From: an uncultured bacterium
GTDB taxonomy: Bacteria; Cyanobacteriota; Vampirovibrionia; Gastranaerophilales; Gastranaerophilaceae
NCBI GenBank assembly: GCA_950022695.1
Contig: CATLLN010000002.1
Span: forward strand, 186,001 to 250,000
DNA length: 64,000 nt
Direction: 5' to 3'
This document shows positions 32,233-41,129 of this stretch, piece by piece (within the stretch, counting starts at the first letter, position 1; every line of letters starts with the position of its first letter). A model generated the notes under the pieces. It was not told where the DNA came from, made no database searches, and saw only the letters and a list, made by a program, of their open reading frames with translations. The position numbers were made by a program, and so were the translations under genes.

Positions 32233-33496
32233 GTTCTTTCACTCCAATTGTACGGGCAAGTGCGACTTCTGAATCAACAGGCGCACGGTCAAATCTCAAG
32301 TAAACATCTGCATTTGTATTTGCCAAATCTTGTGAAATCCCTTTTTCATCAAGGATTTCAACAATTTTTGCCACGAACTGTTCATCAGGTGTTATTATTT
32401 CCACCTCATCATTTAGCAAAACTTTATTTTTAACTTTTACAAAATAAACATCATAAGCTCTATCTGAGTCGAAAACGACATCTGAATATTTCTTTTTGTC
32501 ACGAAATTCGAACAAGAAATCTGCTCCTGCCAGACCTTTTGAAATATCATAACTATAGCTGTCCGGCTTGTTTTCACCAAGCGCAAAACCCGTTGTATAT
32601 CCGCGATTTCCGACTTTTTTAAGTTCGATGAAATATTTTTCCATATCTGCATTCGGATCTTTTAAAATTTCATCAATTGCAGCACGGTAAGTTTTTGCAA
32701 CAGCTGAAACATAGTATAAGCTTTTTGTTCTTCCTTCAACCTTAAATGAATCAACTCCCGCATCAATCATATCTTTTAAATGTTTTACAAGACATAAGTC
32801 TTTCGGACTCAGGATATGTGAACCGTGTTCATCTTGATTGATTTCGTAATATTGTCCAGGACGAGTTTCTTCAACAAGTTTATAACTCCAGCGGCATGGC
32901 TGTGAACAGTTACCTGAATTTGCTTTTCTTTCGCCGTTTGTAAAATAATCACTCAACAAACATCTGCCAGAAAACGATACACACTGAGAACCATGAATAA
33001 AGCATTCAACTTCCATACCCGGAACTTGTCTTTTAATTTCGGCAATTTCAGGAATTGAAAGTTCGCGCGCCAACACAACACGTGTTGCACCCATATCCTG
33101 CCAGAATTTTACACATTCATAATTTAAAATATTAGTCTGTGTACTTACATGGATTTCTGTATCAGGCATATATTTTTTTAACAGGCGCAAAATCCCGAAA
33201 TCACTAACTAATACCGCATCAGGATTAGCATCTTTTAAGATTTCCATACACTGTTCTAGGTGTTTTATATCTGAATTAAACGCAAATATATTGAGCGTTA
33301 GATAAGCTTTTGCGCCTAATTTATGAGCTAAATCAACAGCTGATTTAAGATTTTCCAGCGTTATAATTTCACCCTTTCGCATGGCGCGCAGACTAAAATC
33401 CACAACTCCCAAATATACAGCATCAGCACCGTATTTAACGGCATATTTCAATTTTTCCAGATTGCCCGCAGGCATTAGTAATTCAATATTTCGCAT
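32222..33496 (-). CDS. U32-family peptidase-like protein (RNA hydroxylation type)
   Basis: The 424-aa protein has the U32 N-terminal block LLMPAGNLEKLKYAVKYGADAVYLG. The family signature follows: ECFIHGSQCVSFSGRCLLSDY with GNCSQPCRWSY, whose Cys residues probably hold an Fe-S cluster. Relatives TrhP and RlhA hydroxylate tRNA or rRNA using prephenate as donor, while others were first named collagenases; the closer fit is TrhP-like. It heads an operon with yqeG. There is no SD: TATTAT sits exactly 6 bases before the ATG (33503-33508). Confidence 0.87.
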   Translation of the reverse strand: MRNIELLMPAGNLEKLKYAVKYGADAVYLGVVDFSLRAMRKGEIITLENLKSAVDLAHKLGAKAYLTLNIFAFNSDIKHLEQCMEILKDANPDAVLVSDFGILRLLKKYMPDTEIHVSTQTNILNYECVKFWQDMGATRVVLARELSIPEIAEIKRQVPGMEVECFIHGSQCVSFSGRCLLSDYFTNGERKANSGNCSQPCRWSYKLVEETRPGQYYEINQDEHGSHILSPKDLCLVKHLKDMIDAGVDSFKVEGRTKSLYYVSAVAKTYRAAIDEILKDPNADMEKYFIELKKVGNRGYTTGFALGENKPDSYSYDISKGLAGADFLFEFRDKKKYSDVVFDSDRAYDVYFVKVKNKVLLNDEVEIITPDEQFVAKIVEILDEKGISQDLANTNADVYLRFDRAPVDSEVALARTIGVKEHVY

Positions 33497-33613
33497 AAGT
33501 CAATAATAATCTAAACTAAATTAATAATCAACCAAACAGGTGATGTTGTTTTTTCGTAAATATGGAAAATAGAATATATACAAAACACGAGTTTATATTA
33601 TTGGAGAACAAGC

Positions 33614-33748
33614 ATGCAAACTATAAATAATGCAACAAGCACAATTAAGGAAATCTGGTCATACCAACACCCTGTTATGCACACATGGTTTTTATTTAGT
33701 GCTGCATCATTAGGATGTATGTTTACTTTATTATTTTTCTTATTCTAA
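33614..33748 (+). CDS. Small membrane protein (44 aa)
   Basis: A 45-codon frame begins at ATG 33614 with GGAG 7 bases upstream and is followed by a terminator. The product is polar at first (MQTINNATSTIKEIWSYQHP) and ends in one hydrophobic helix (about 24-44, WFLFSAASLGCMFTLLFFLF). I do not recognise it. A well-placed SD, a clean stop and its own terminator make it credible despite the length. Confidence 0.6.
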   Translation: MQTINNATSTIKEIWSYQHPVMHTWFLFSAASLGCMFTLLFFLF

Positions 33749-33792
33749 AGCATAAAATAAGCTTATTATATACAATTACCCGAAAAGCATTA

Positions 33793-33823
33793 ACAAGAAC
33801 TACTTTTAAGGTTCTTGTTTTTT
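33793..33823 (+). terminator. Terminator of the small membrane-protein gene
   Basis: CAAGAAC-(10 nt)-GTTCTTG followed by six T. The 3' arm and T-run lie partly inside the end of the opposing MATE gene. Confidence 0.75.
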
Positions 33824-35128
33824 GTATGTATTATCTGCAAACTTTTTCAGCTTGTAAATCATAATTGCACACAAAATAATTGCGGCACAACATAACCCAA
33901 TCCAAAAACCAACCAGTTTGAAATTATACTTAAACGCTAATATATAACCGACAGGAACGGATACACACCAATAAGCAAGGAAATTTGCAAGTAAAACAAT
34001 ATCTGTTTGTTTTACCCCTTTACAAATTCCGGCAAGGGCAATCTGCAATCCGTCAAATACCTGAAATACAGCTATTATATATATCACAGGGACAGCGATT
34101 TTAAACAATACATCATCTACAGTAAAAAGCCCTACAAGGAATTTAGGGAATGAACAGAATACTAACGCACTGCAAATCATAAATCCAACAGATAACATAA
34201 CTCCGACAAATGAATATTTTTTTAAATCTTCTATCTGACCGGCACCATTTGCAAAACCTACTTTAACAGCAATAGCATTTGATATTGCAAACGGAATCAT
34301 AAATGACACCGTTGTTAAAGAACAAACAAGATTTTGCGCTGCAGCATAAACACCTGAAACTCTGCCCATAAAAATTGCGACACTGTTAAACGCAATAAAT
34401 TCAACAAGCACAGCCAGTGATATCGGCATTCCTATACTTAATAAAGCCTTATAGTACCCTTTTTCATGATAATTTGAAAATTTCATATTAATAAAACAAT
34501 AAATTAAAAGGGCAATACCCATAAAATACCTTACAAGAAAACTTGCAATAGCAAGCCCGATTACCCCAAGTGAAGGGATAGGACCGAATCCGAATACAAA
34601 AATTACATTTAATGCAATATTTAAAAATACACAAAAAATAGTAACTAAATTCGGAAACATTACAATTTCAAATGCCTGTAAAAATTCTTTCAAGCAAGCA
34701 TGCAAATATGCACCAAATGTAGAAAAAGCAGTTATAAGCATATAATTTTGGATATCAGGCACAAGCTTTTGTTCAAAACCCATATGAGGAATCACAGGAA
34801 TTGCTGCAAGGATTAAAATACAATTTATCACAGCAAGTATCATAGAAAACCTTATTGATGGGTAAAAATATCTTTTTATTGGCTTCTTTTCTCCACGATA
34901 ATTAGATAAAAGCGGTGATATACTTGCAATAAGTCCGACACCAAATGTTAAAATACAGTTAATAATAGCTGTTGCAATACTAATTGCGGCAAAGGTATCA
35001 GTTGAATGCCTTCCGGCAACCACAACATCCCCGATACCAATCAGGATGAAACCTAGGTTTCCCATAATAATCGGGGCAGCTATTGTTAAAAGTTCTTTAA
35101 CATAATATCTTAAATCATGTTTTGACAT
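33806..35128 (-). CDS. MATE-family multidrug/metabolite exporter
   Basis: The 440-aa inner-membrane protein has about twelve hydrophobic segments in two similar halves. MATE signatures include MGNLGFILIGIGDVVVAGRHST in the first half and the paired LVEFIAFNSVAIFMGRVSG in the second. These proteins export cationic drugs or metabolites using H+ or Na+; the substrate is not predictable. There is no SD: TGATATCAT ends 6 bases before the ATG (35135-35140). It is followed on the same strand by nothing closer than the convergent small gene. Confidence 0.9.
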   Translation of the reverse strand: MSKHDLRYYVKELLTIAAPIIMGNLGFILIGIGDVVVAGRHSTDTFAAISIATAIINCILTFGVGLIASISPLLSNYRGEKKPIKRYFYPSIRFSMILAVINCILILAAIPVIPHMGFEQKLVPDIQNYMLITAFSTFGAYLHACLKEFLQAFEIVMFPNLVTIFCVFLNIALNVIFVFGFGPIPSLGVIGLAIASFLVRYFMGIALLIYCFINMKFSNYHEKGYYKALLSIGMPISLAVLVEFIAFNSVAIFMGRVSGVYAAAQNLVCSLTTVSFMIPFAISNAIAVKVGFANGAGQIEDLKKYSFVGVMLSVGFMICSALVFCSFPKFLVGLFTVDDVLFKIAVPVIYIIAVFQVFDGLQIALAGICKGVKQTDIVLLANFLAYWCVSVPVGYILAFKYNFKLVGFWIGLCCAAIILCAIMIYKLKKFADNTYKKQEP

Positions 35129-35156
35129 AATTCTATGATATCACAAAGAAATTTAA

Positions 35157-35669
35157 TTATAATTGAGGAGGAGTTGAAGAACTGCTGATTTTACTCAAAA
35201 CATTTCCCAGAACAAAACCAATACCTGCACCCCAGGCAAAATTAGTCCAGCGAATTCGTTTAAACGCCTTAACTGCAACAGAATCCCGCAAAATTTCAGA
35301 ATTTTTACAATCTTTAAATGAATCTGCAAATCCTTGTTTTAAATTCTTTACCAAATCCTTATCGGTAACAGATTTTTTCAAATCTGAGATTTTGGCATTT
35401 ACTGCAGTAAGATTTTCGGAAATTCCTAATTGAGAAAGAAACAATTTTTGTTCCTGTTTCAAACTGTTTTTCGAAATTGCCAGTGCTGATTCATTTAATA
35501 AATCTACAGTATCACGAGCCTCATTCTCAACAACATTAAACGCTGCTCTTACAAACCTATTTTCCCGTACCGGCAAGTAATAAGCACTCATTCCCACAAC
35601 AGCAAGCCCTGTACCTGCTGCCATTGCTTTCGTACGTTCTCTTGGTGTAATTGACATGTTCATAGACAT
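35157..35669 (-). CDS. Membrane-associated hypothetical protein (170 aa)
   Basis: I do not recognise this protein. It has two hydrophobic segments, near residues 16-32 and 143-160, separated by a charged, helical, Lys/Asp-rich region. AGGAGAATCAATT precedes the ATG. It sits 28 bases upstream of the MATE gene, but that gene has its own leaderless-type promoter, so co-function is not implied. It has the style of lineage-specific two-helix proteins. Confidence 0.5.
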   Translation of the reverse strand: MSMNMSITPRERTKAMAAGTGLAVVGMSAYYLPVRENRFVRAAFNVVENEARDTVDLLNESALAISKNSLKQEQKLFLSQLGISENLTAVNAKISDLKKSVTDKDLVKNLKQGFADSFKDCKNSEILRDSVAVKAFKRIRWTNFAWGAGIGFVLGNVLSKISSSSTPPQL

Positions 35670-35730
35670 AATTGATTCTCCTGATATTTTTAATTCTAAA
35701 CCCCCTAAATTTAAAATTTGCTACTTTATA

Positions 35731-35759
35731 TTGAGGTAATAAAAAAAATATGTTATAAT
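35731..35759 (+). promoter_or_regulatory. Promoter of pilin-like gene 4
   Basis: TTGAGG, a 17-base spacer ending ATGT, and a perfect TATAAT, followed by a CGAGGAT leader as at the other pilin-like genes. Confidence 0.7.
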
Positions 35760-35788
35760 AAAGAAAAATATACGAGGATAAGTTTTAT

Positions 35789-36508
35789 ATGATGAAAAAG
35801 AGTTTTGGATTCACCCTTGGTGAAATTTTAATAGCATTATCAGTCATTGGTGTTGTGGCATCACTTGTTATACCACAACTTGTAAACGGTCACAAAGCAG
35901 GTGTAGCCCAATCTCAATTTAATACAGCATATTCACTTATGGCAAAAGCGGTTGCAGATATGGATGCGGATAATATCTCCATAAATCCTGCCTCATACGG
36001 AACCGGAGCTTTTTATACTGAATTTAAAAAATATAATAGAGTAGCAATTGACTGCGGTAAGTATGCCGCAACAAATACAAGTGTATGTTTTTCAACAACT
36101 GACAGCGCTTCAGACTTAAGCTATAAAAGTCTTTCCAAAAAAAATATGACAAGTAATGAAAAACAAATGCTTGATGATGGTGCTTTTGTATTAAATAATG
36201 GTATGCTTGTTATGATAGAAAACAACATTGCATATGGAGTAATGATATTTGTTGATATAAACGGAAAAAATAAACAACCAAATATTTTAGGATATGACGT
36301 ATTTGCATTTGAATTAACAAAAGACGGTTTATTACCGGTTGGAGCTGAAGGAACCGGACTAGGTGCAACTTCAAAAAATTTATGGGGAAGTAAATCGCCC
36401 GAAACATACTGTGATCCAAATAGCGAAGTCCTATATAATGGTATAACATGCTCCTATTTTGCTTTAAAAAACCAGGATTACTTTAAAAATTTATATAAAG
36501 GTCACTAA
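35789..36508 (+). CDS. Pilin-like protein 4
   Basis: The 239-aa prepilin begins KKSFGFTLGEILIALSVIGV, with cleavage expected between Gly and Phe. The conserved site is DINGKNKQPNILGYDVFAF (about residues 155-173). The C-terminal Cys pair (YCDPNSEVLYNGITCSYF) and the ending DYFKNLYKGH are shared with the frame-broken gene at 47.0-47.8 kb, so these two form a subgroup. It stands alone between promoter and terminator. Either of two adjacent ATGs could start it. Confidence 0.85.
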   Translation: MMKKSFGFTLGEILIALSVIGVVASLVIPQLVNGHKAGVAQSQFNTAYSLMAKAVADMDADNISINPASYGTGAFYTEFKKYNRVAIDCGKYAATNTSVCFSTTDSASDLSYKSLSKKNMTSNEKQMLDDGAFVLNNGMLVMIENNIAYGVMIFVDINGKNKQPNILGYDVFAFELTKDGLLPVGAEGTGLGATSKNLWGSKSPETYCDPNSEVLYNGITCSYFALKNQDYFKNLYKGH

Positions 36509-36520
36509 AATATATTCAGA

Positions 36521-36560
36521 AAAAAAGCCGGTTTTGAAAAATTTCCAAAACCGGCTTTTT
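36521..36560. terminator. Bidirectional terminator
   Basis: AAAAAAGCCGGTTTTG pairs with CAAAACCGGCTTTTT around a short loop. It ends pilin-like gene 4 on plus and rplT on minus. Confidence 0.92.
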
Positions 36561-36583
36561 AATTACTCTTTGTAAAATTATGA

Positions 36584-36928
36584 CTATTTAGAAATAGTTT
36601 CAAAAATTACATTAAATGCTTCAGGATCTTTAACTGCTAAGTCAGCAAGCATTTTTCTGTTAACAACGATATTAGCTTTTTTACAAGCGTTAACGAATCT
36701 TGAATAGCTCATACCGCGTTCTCTAACAGCAGCGTTGATTCTTACAATCCATAATCTTCTCATATTACGTTTTGTAGTACGTCTGTCTCTGTAAGCGTAT
36801 TTTAAAGCTTTCATAACAGCGATATTAGCAACTTTAAAGATTCTGCTTCTTGCGCCGATAAAGCCTTTAGCAAGTTTTAATATTTTTTTGTGTCTTTTAA
36901 CACCGGCATTGCCACGTTTAATTCTCAT
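36584..36928 (-). CDS. rplT: Ribosomal protein bL20
   Basis: The 114-aa large-subunit protein binds 23S rRNA early in assembly. It is strongly basic, with the standard [20 protein letters not shown] start and [16 protein letters not shown] block. It is co-transcribed with rpmI (11-base gap). A terminator follows. Confidence 0.97.
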   Translation of the reverse strand: MRIKRGNAGVKRHKKILKLAKGFIGARSRIFKVANIAVMKALKYAYRDRRTTKRNMRRLWIVRINAAVRERGMSYSRFVNACKKANIVVNRKMLADLAVKDPEAFNVIFETISK

Positions 36929-36939
36929 TTTCTATGCTC

Positions 36940-37149
36940 CTATCTTGAATACTTCTTGTATGGTAACTCTTTAGATACCAGTGCTACGTGTGAATCAGAT
37001 ACACCAACCATCTTGAAAATTCTGCGTTTTCTTGAAGCTGATTTGTGTTGGAGCAAGTGACCAATACCTGCTTGTCTTTTCATAATTTTACCAGTTGCTG
37101 TTACTTTGTAACGTTTTGCAGCTGATTTGTGAGTTTTTAATTTTGGCAT
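36940..37149 (-). CDS. rpmI: Ribosomal protein bL35
   Basis: The 69-aa protein has the MPKLKTHKSAAKRYKVTATG signature and a basic, Lys/Arg-rich centre (HKSASRKRR). AAAGGAG lies 7 bases before ATG 37149, which decides the start over a longer open frame. The usual upstream partner infC (IF3) is not in this cluster; folC lies upstream instead. The 145-base leader may hold an L20-binding control site, but I could not identify one. Confidence 0.96.
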   Translation of the reverse strand: MPKLKTHKSAAKRYKVTATGKIMKRQAGIGHLLQHKSASRKRRIFKMVGVSDSHVALVSKELPYKKYSR

Positions 37150-37294
37150 TTTCTTCTCCTTTTTGTTTAAAGTAGTAACTAAAAAATTACAGGCATACCA
37201 AAGCCTATAACTTTCGGCTGAGTTTATAATATTATGAAAAACAAATATTTGCAACCCATACCAAATATTTATTAAATTTTATGTAGATAATATA

Positions 37295-38467
37295 TTATAC
37301 AGATAAGTTAAACTTATCTGCCAGTTCCGAAATCATATACAAAGAACCGCATATAATATTTAAATATCCATCACAAAAATCAATTTCCGTATCCGCAGTT
37401 AGTTCTTTTGACTCTACAGGACAAGCAGCCTGTAGTTCAGATACCTCACAAGAATTAGCATGATTAAAATGATAAAAATATACTTGCTCTCCACCATCAA
37501 AAAGTGAATTCAACATTTTTGAATATTCCTTATTTTTCAGACAGCCAAAAATAAATCTTCGCTTTTGGTTAGGAAAATACATATCAATACTTTGTTTTAA
37601 TGCATTAACCCCGTTTGGATTATGCGCCCCGTCAATTATTAGATTTTTTTCTTGAATATATTGAAACCGCCCCGGATGTTTTACATTTTTTAACCCTTCA
37701 TCAATAATTTCCTGTGAAATTTCCCCAAAAACAGTTTTTATAGCAGCAAGCGCAAGCGATAAATTTTCCTGCTGATGAACTCCTTTTAATGCTAAATTTT
37801 CAGTACTTTCAAAAGGCGATATCACAATAAGTGCAGCTCCGATTTCATTTGCTACGTCGTAATAAACTTCCTTGCCTTCAAAAACAATACACGTACAGCC
37901 TGACTTTATAATACCAGCTTTTTCATAAGCGATTTTATCTATAGTATTTCCAAGCCTTTCAGTATGGTCAAAATCAACGTGAGTAATTATTGAACAAAGA
38001 TTCCGTTTAATAACATTTGTAGCATCGAATCTTCCGCCAAGACCTGTTTCTAATACAACAATTTCAACATCATTATCTAAAAAGTACTTAAACATTATAG
38101 CAGTAAGGATTTCAAACTCTGTTAAATCAATTCCGTGACTATCTGCAAGCTCTGAAATTTCAAATACATACTGAGCAAAAGTTTCATCGGGAATTTTTTC
38201 CCCACAAATTTGTATTCTTTCTGTATACTTGAAAAGATGAGGAGAAGTATAAAGTCCGACTTTTTTCCCCGCCGAAACTAAAACAGATGACAAAATCGCA
38301 CAAACCGAACCTTTTCCATTAGTTCCTGCAACATGAATACAACTAAGCTTATCCTGCGGATTACCCAGAAGCTCAAGAATTTGCTCCATCCGCTCTAACC
38401 CGAGAGAAATATGAAATTTCCCGACTGATGTCAATAAATTTATCGCATCTTTATATGAATACTTCAC
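37295..38467 (-). CDS. folC: Folylpolyglutamate synthase / dihydrofolate synthase
   Basis: FolC adds glutamate to dihydropteroate and to folates. The 390-aa Mur-ligase-family protein has the P-loop VAGTNGKGSVCAIL (about 46-59), then YTSPHLFKYTERIQI, the ALETGLGGRFDATN-type block (VLETGLGGRFDATNVI) and IDGAHNPNG in the C-terminal domain. The start is GTG with AGAGG 8 bases before it. It lies upstream of rpmI on the same strand. Confidence 0.93.
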   Translation of the reverse strand: MKYSYKDAINLLTSVGKFHISLGLERMEQILELLGNPQDKLSCIHVAGTNGKGSVCAILSSVLVSAGKKVGLYTSPHLFKYTERIQICGEKIPDETFAQYVFEISELADSHGIDLTEFEILTAIMFKYFLDNDVEIVVLETGLGGRFDATNVIKRNLCSIITHVDFDHTERLGNTIDKIAYEKAGIIKSGCTCIVFEGKEVYYDVANEIGAALIVISPFESTENLALKGVHQQENLSLALAAIKTVFGEISQEIIDEGLKNVKHPGRFQYIQEKNLIIDGAHNPNGVNALKQSIDMYFPNQKRRFIFGCLKNKEYSKMLNSLFDGGEQVYFYHFNHANSCEVSELQAACPVESKELTADTEIDFCDGYLNIICGSLYMISELADKFNLSV

Positions 38468-38480
38468 GTTTTACCTCTAA

Positions 38481-38507
38481 AAAAAGCTCTCAATTTGAGA
38501 GCTTTTT
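38481..38507 (-). terminator. Terminator of efp-accB-accC
   Basis: AAAAAGCTCTC-AATTT-GAGAGCTTTTT, directly after the accC stop. Confidence 0.92.
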
Positions 38508-38509
38508 AA

Positions 38510-39868
38510 TTATTCATTTTCCAAACCTTTACGTTTATAAAATTCTTCTATAAAACCGGTATTGAATTTACCGCTCATAAATACTTCGTCCTCAATTATT
38601 GCCTGGTGGAACGGAATAGTTGTTTCTACACCAGTCACCACATATTCTTTGAGGGCACGGTACATTCTTCTGCGGGCTTCATTTCTGTTTCTGCCCCAGC
38701 AAATAAGTTTACCGATCATTGAATCGTAATAAGGCGGAATTTCATAATCTTGATATACATGAGAATCAACTCTTATACCAAAACCGCCGGGAGCTAAGTA
38801 TCCTGAGATTTTACCAGGATTTGGCATAAAGTTTTTAGCCGGATTTTCAGCATTAATACGACATTCAATAGCATGACCGTAAAGCTTAATGTCATCTTGT
38901 GTATAACTTAGTTTTTCACCTGATGCGACAAGAATTTGTTCACGAACAAGATCAACCTGTGAAATCATTTCAGTGACACAGTGTTCAACCTGAATTCTTG
39001 TATTCATTTCCATGAAGTACCATTTACCATCATGGTCAAGTAAGAATTCGCAAGTTCCAGCACCTTCGTAATTTATTGCTTTTGCGGCACGAACGGCTGC
39101 TGCACCCATTTCCTGCCTTGTTTCTTCATCAATAGCAGGAGATGGAGCTTCTTCCAATAATTTTTGGTGACGACGTTGAATAGAACAATCTCTTTCACCT
39201 AAGTGAACAACATTACCAAAACTGTCACCTAAAATTTGAACCTCAATATGACGAGGATTTTCAAGGAATTTTTCAGCGTAAACATCAGGATTACCGAAGA
39301 AATTTTTAGCTTCAGCCTGACAAAGTTCCATATTAAGCTGAACATCTTCATCATTACGGCAAACTCTCATACCTTTTCCGCCGCCGCCGGCTGTAGCTTT
39401 TAATATAATCGGATAACCGACTTTGTTACCAAATTCCTGAACTTCTTCAACTGTATGAACAATACCTGTACCAGGTGTTACAGGAACATTATTTTCAATC
39501 ATTGTTCTGCGGGCAGTAGCTTTATCACCCATTTTTCTCATAGCTTCAGAACTTGGTCCGATAAATTTAATACCTTGTTTTTCACAAATTTCTGCAAAAT
39601 CAGCTCTTTCAGACATAAAACCATATCCAGGGTGAATAGCATCAGCACCTGAAACCATTGCGGCTGACATAATTGCAGGAATACTCAAATAACTATCCGC
39701 ACTTTTTGCAGGACCGATACAGTATGCTTCTGTTGCCAATCTTACATGAAGCGAATTTGCATCAGCTTGAGAATAAATTGCAACTGTCGGTATTCCCAAC
39801 TCTCTGCAAGCTCTGATAATTCTAACGGCAATTTCGCCTCTGTTTGCAATTAAAACTTTTCTAAACAT
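38510..39868 (-). CDS. accC: Acetyl-CoA carboxylase, biotin carboxylase subunit
   Basis: AccC carboxylates the biotin carried on AccB using ATP and bicarbonate, the first step of fatty-acid synthesis. The 452-aa protein begins MFRKVLIANRGEIAVRIIRA, has the ATP-grasp glycine loop TAGGGGKGMR (about 164-173), and the catalytic region FMEMNTRIQVEHCVTEMI. Length and motifs are standard. It follows accB after about 70 bases that contain a hairpin (39893-39922). Confidence 0.97.
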   Translation of the reverse strand: MFRKVLIANRGEIAVRIIRACRELGIPTVAIYSQADANSLHVRLATEAYCIGPAKSADSYLSIPAIMSAAMVSGADAIHPGYGFMSERADFAEICEKQGIKFIGPSSEAMRKMGDKATARRTMIENNVPVTPGTGIVHTVEEVQEFGNKVGYPIILKATAGGGGKGMRVCRNDEDVQLNMELCQAEAKNFFGNPDVYAEKFLENPRHIEVQILGDSFGNVVHLGERDCSIQRRHQKLLEEAPSPAIDEETRQEMGAAAVRAAKAINYEGAGTCEFLLDHDGKWYFMEMNTRIQVEHCVTEMISQVDLVREQILVASGEKLSYTQDDIKLYGHAIECRINAENPAKNFMPNPGKISGYLAPGGFGIRVDSHVYQDYEIPPYYDSMIGKLICWGRNRNEARRRMYRALKEYVVTGVETTIPFHQAIIEDEVFMSGKFNTGFIEEFYKRKGLENE

Positions 39869-39892
39869 TTTCCAAATATCCCTTATTAAATA

Positions 39893-39922
39893 AGAAGTGA
39901 ACGCTATTTACGTCCACTTCTC
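39893..39922 (-). other. Hairpin between accB and accC
   Basis: GAAGTGgACG and CGTtCACTTC pair around a 6-7-base loop and are followed on minus by TTATTT. It could be a partial terminator or a stability element that sets the AccB:AccC ratio. Confidence 0.45.
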
Positions 39923-39936
39923 AATATTTTAAATTA

Positions 39937-40389
39937 TTATTCCACATACATCAAAACTTGACCGAATTCAACAGGTTGACCGTCTTCGACACAAACTTCA
40001 ACGATTTTTCCTGAAACTTCTGATTCGATTTCGTTCATCATTTTCATAGCTTCTACGATACAAACCACATCACCAGGCTTAACTGTAGAACCAACGTTTA
40101 CAAACGGATCAGCATCCGGAGATGGTGATTTGTAGAAAGTTCCAACCATTGGAGATGTAATCGGAGTACCTTTTGCTGCAGGAGCAGAAGCTTCAGTTGC
40201 AGCCGGTGCACTAACCGGAGCAGCAGGTGCTGCAACAGGCGCAGATACAACAGCTTGAGGAGCTGAAGTTACAATAACATCTTTTCTTAAAGTAATAGCT
40301 TGTTCACCATCTTCAAGAGAAATTTCAGTCAAACCTGTTTCTGCTAAAACTTTTGCTAATTTTTCTATATAATCTGTTTCAAATTTCAT
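39937..40389 (-). CDS. accB: Acetyl-CoA carboxylase, biotin carboxyl carrier protein
   Basis: The 150-aa carrier has a short N-terminal helical part, an Ala/Pro-rich flexible linker (about 47-75) and a C-terminal biotinyl domain. Biotin attaches to Lys116 in EAMKMMNEI. The thumb-like PSPDADPF segment is typical of AccB. It lies between efp and accC with AAGGAG before the ATG. Confidence 0.97.
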   Translation of the reverse strand: MKFETDYIEKLAKVLAETGLTEISLEDGEQAITLRKDVIVTSAPQAVVSAPVAAPAAPVSAPAATEASAPAAKGTPITSPMVGTFYKSPSPDADPFVNVGSTVKPGDVVCIVEAMKMMNEIESEVSGKIVEVCVEDGQPVEFGQVLMYVE

Positions 40390-40427
40390 TTATTTTCTCC
40401 TTTTGTAGGTTTTATCCGCCTGTGCGA

Positions 40428-40985
40428 TTAGCATCTATCCAAATATTCATTTGATCTGGTATCAACCCTGATGATATCACCATTTGCAACGAAGAACGGA
40501 ACTTGTACAACAGCACCTGTTTCAAGTGTTGCAGGTTTTGTACCGCCTTGAGCAGTGTTTCCTTTTTCTGCAGGAGGTGTATCTACGACTTCAAGCTCTA
40601 CGTGAGCAGGAATATCAACACCAATAATTTTACCTTCGTGCATAAGAATCATAATATTCATGTTTTCTTTTAAGTATTTAATACCGCTGCCGATTTGAGC
40701 TTCTTCAACATGCATTTGATCATAGCTTTCATTATCCATCATAACGTAAGCTGAACCTTCTTTATATAAGTACTGCATTTCACGTCTATCTAAAGTAGCT
40801 TTCGCAACTTTTTCACCTGCACGGAAAGTTTTTTCAACAACCTGACCTGTGATAACGTTTTTCAATTTAGATCTGACAAACGCAGCGCCTTTTCCCGGTT
40901 TAACGTGCAAGAATTCAACAACTGACCAAAGTCCATTATCTAATTCTACTGTCAAACCTGTTTTAAAATCGTTTACTGAAATCAT
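40428..40985 (-). CDS. efp: Elongation factor P
   Basis: EF-P relieves ribosome stalling at proline runs. The 185-aa protein has the three-domain fold. The modified-loop motif is [14 protein letters not shown] with Lys32 at the tip, and the C-terminal signature [16 protein letters not shown] is present. It heads the efp-accB-accC operon, with AAGGGGA before the ATG. The modifying enzyme is not in the window. Just past the stop is TCGCACAGGCGG, a fragment like one end of the dispersed repeat at 3245. Confidence 0.97.
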   Translation of the reverse strand: MISVNDFKTGLTVELDNGLWSVVEFLHVKPGKGAAFVRSKLKNVITGQVVEKTFRAGEKVAKATLDRREMQYLYKEGSAYVMMDNESYDQMHVEEAQIGSGIKYLKENMNIMILMHEGKIIGVDIPAHVELEVVDTPPAEKGNTAQGGTKPATLETGAVVQVPFFVANGDIIRVDTRSNEYLDRC

Positions 40986-41129
40986 ATTTTTCCCCTTATA
41001 TAATAAGTAATCTTCTTCTAGTGAACTAATAATAACACAAAAAACCTATTTTACAAAATAGCTTTACAGAATGTAAAAAAACAATGCAAATAGCTGAATA
41101 TAGAATAACGAATTTTATAAAATTTTATT

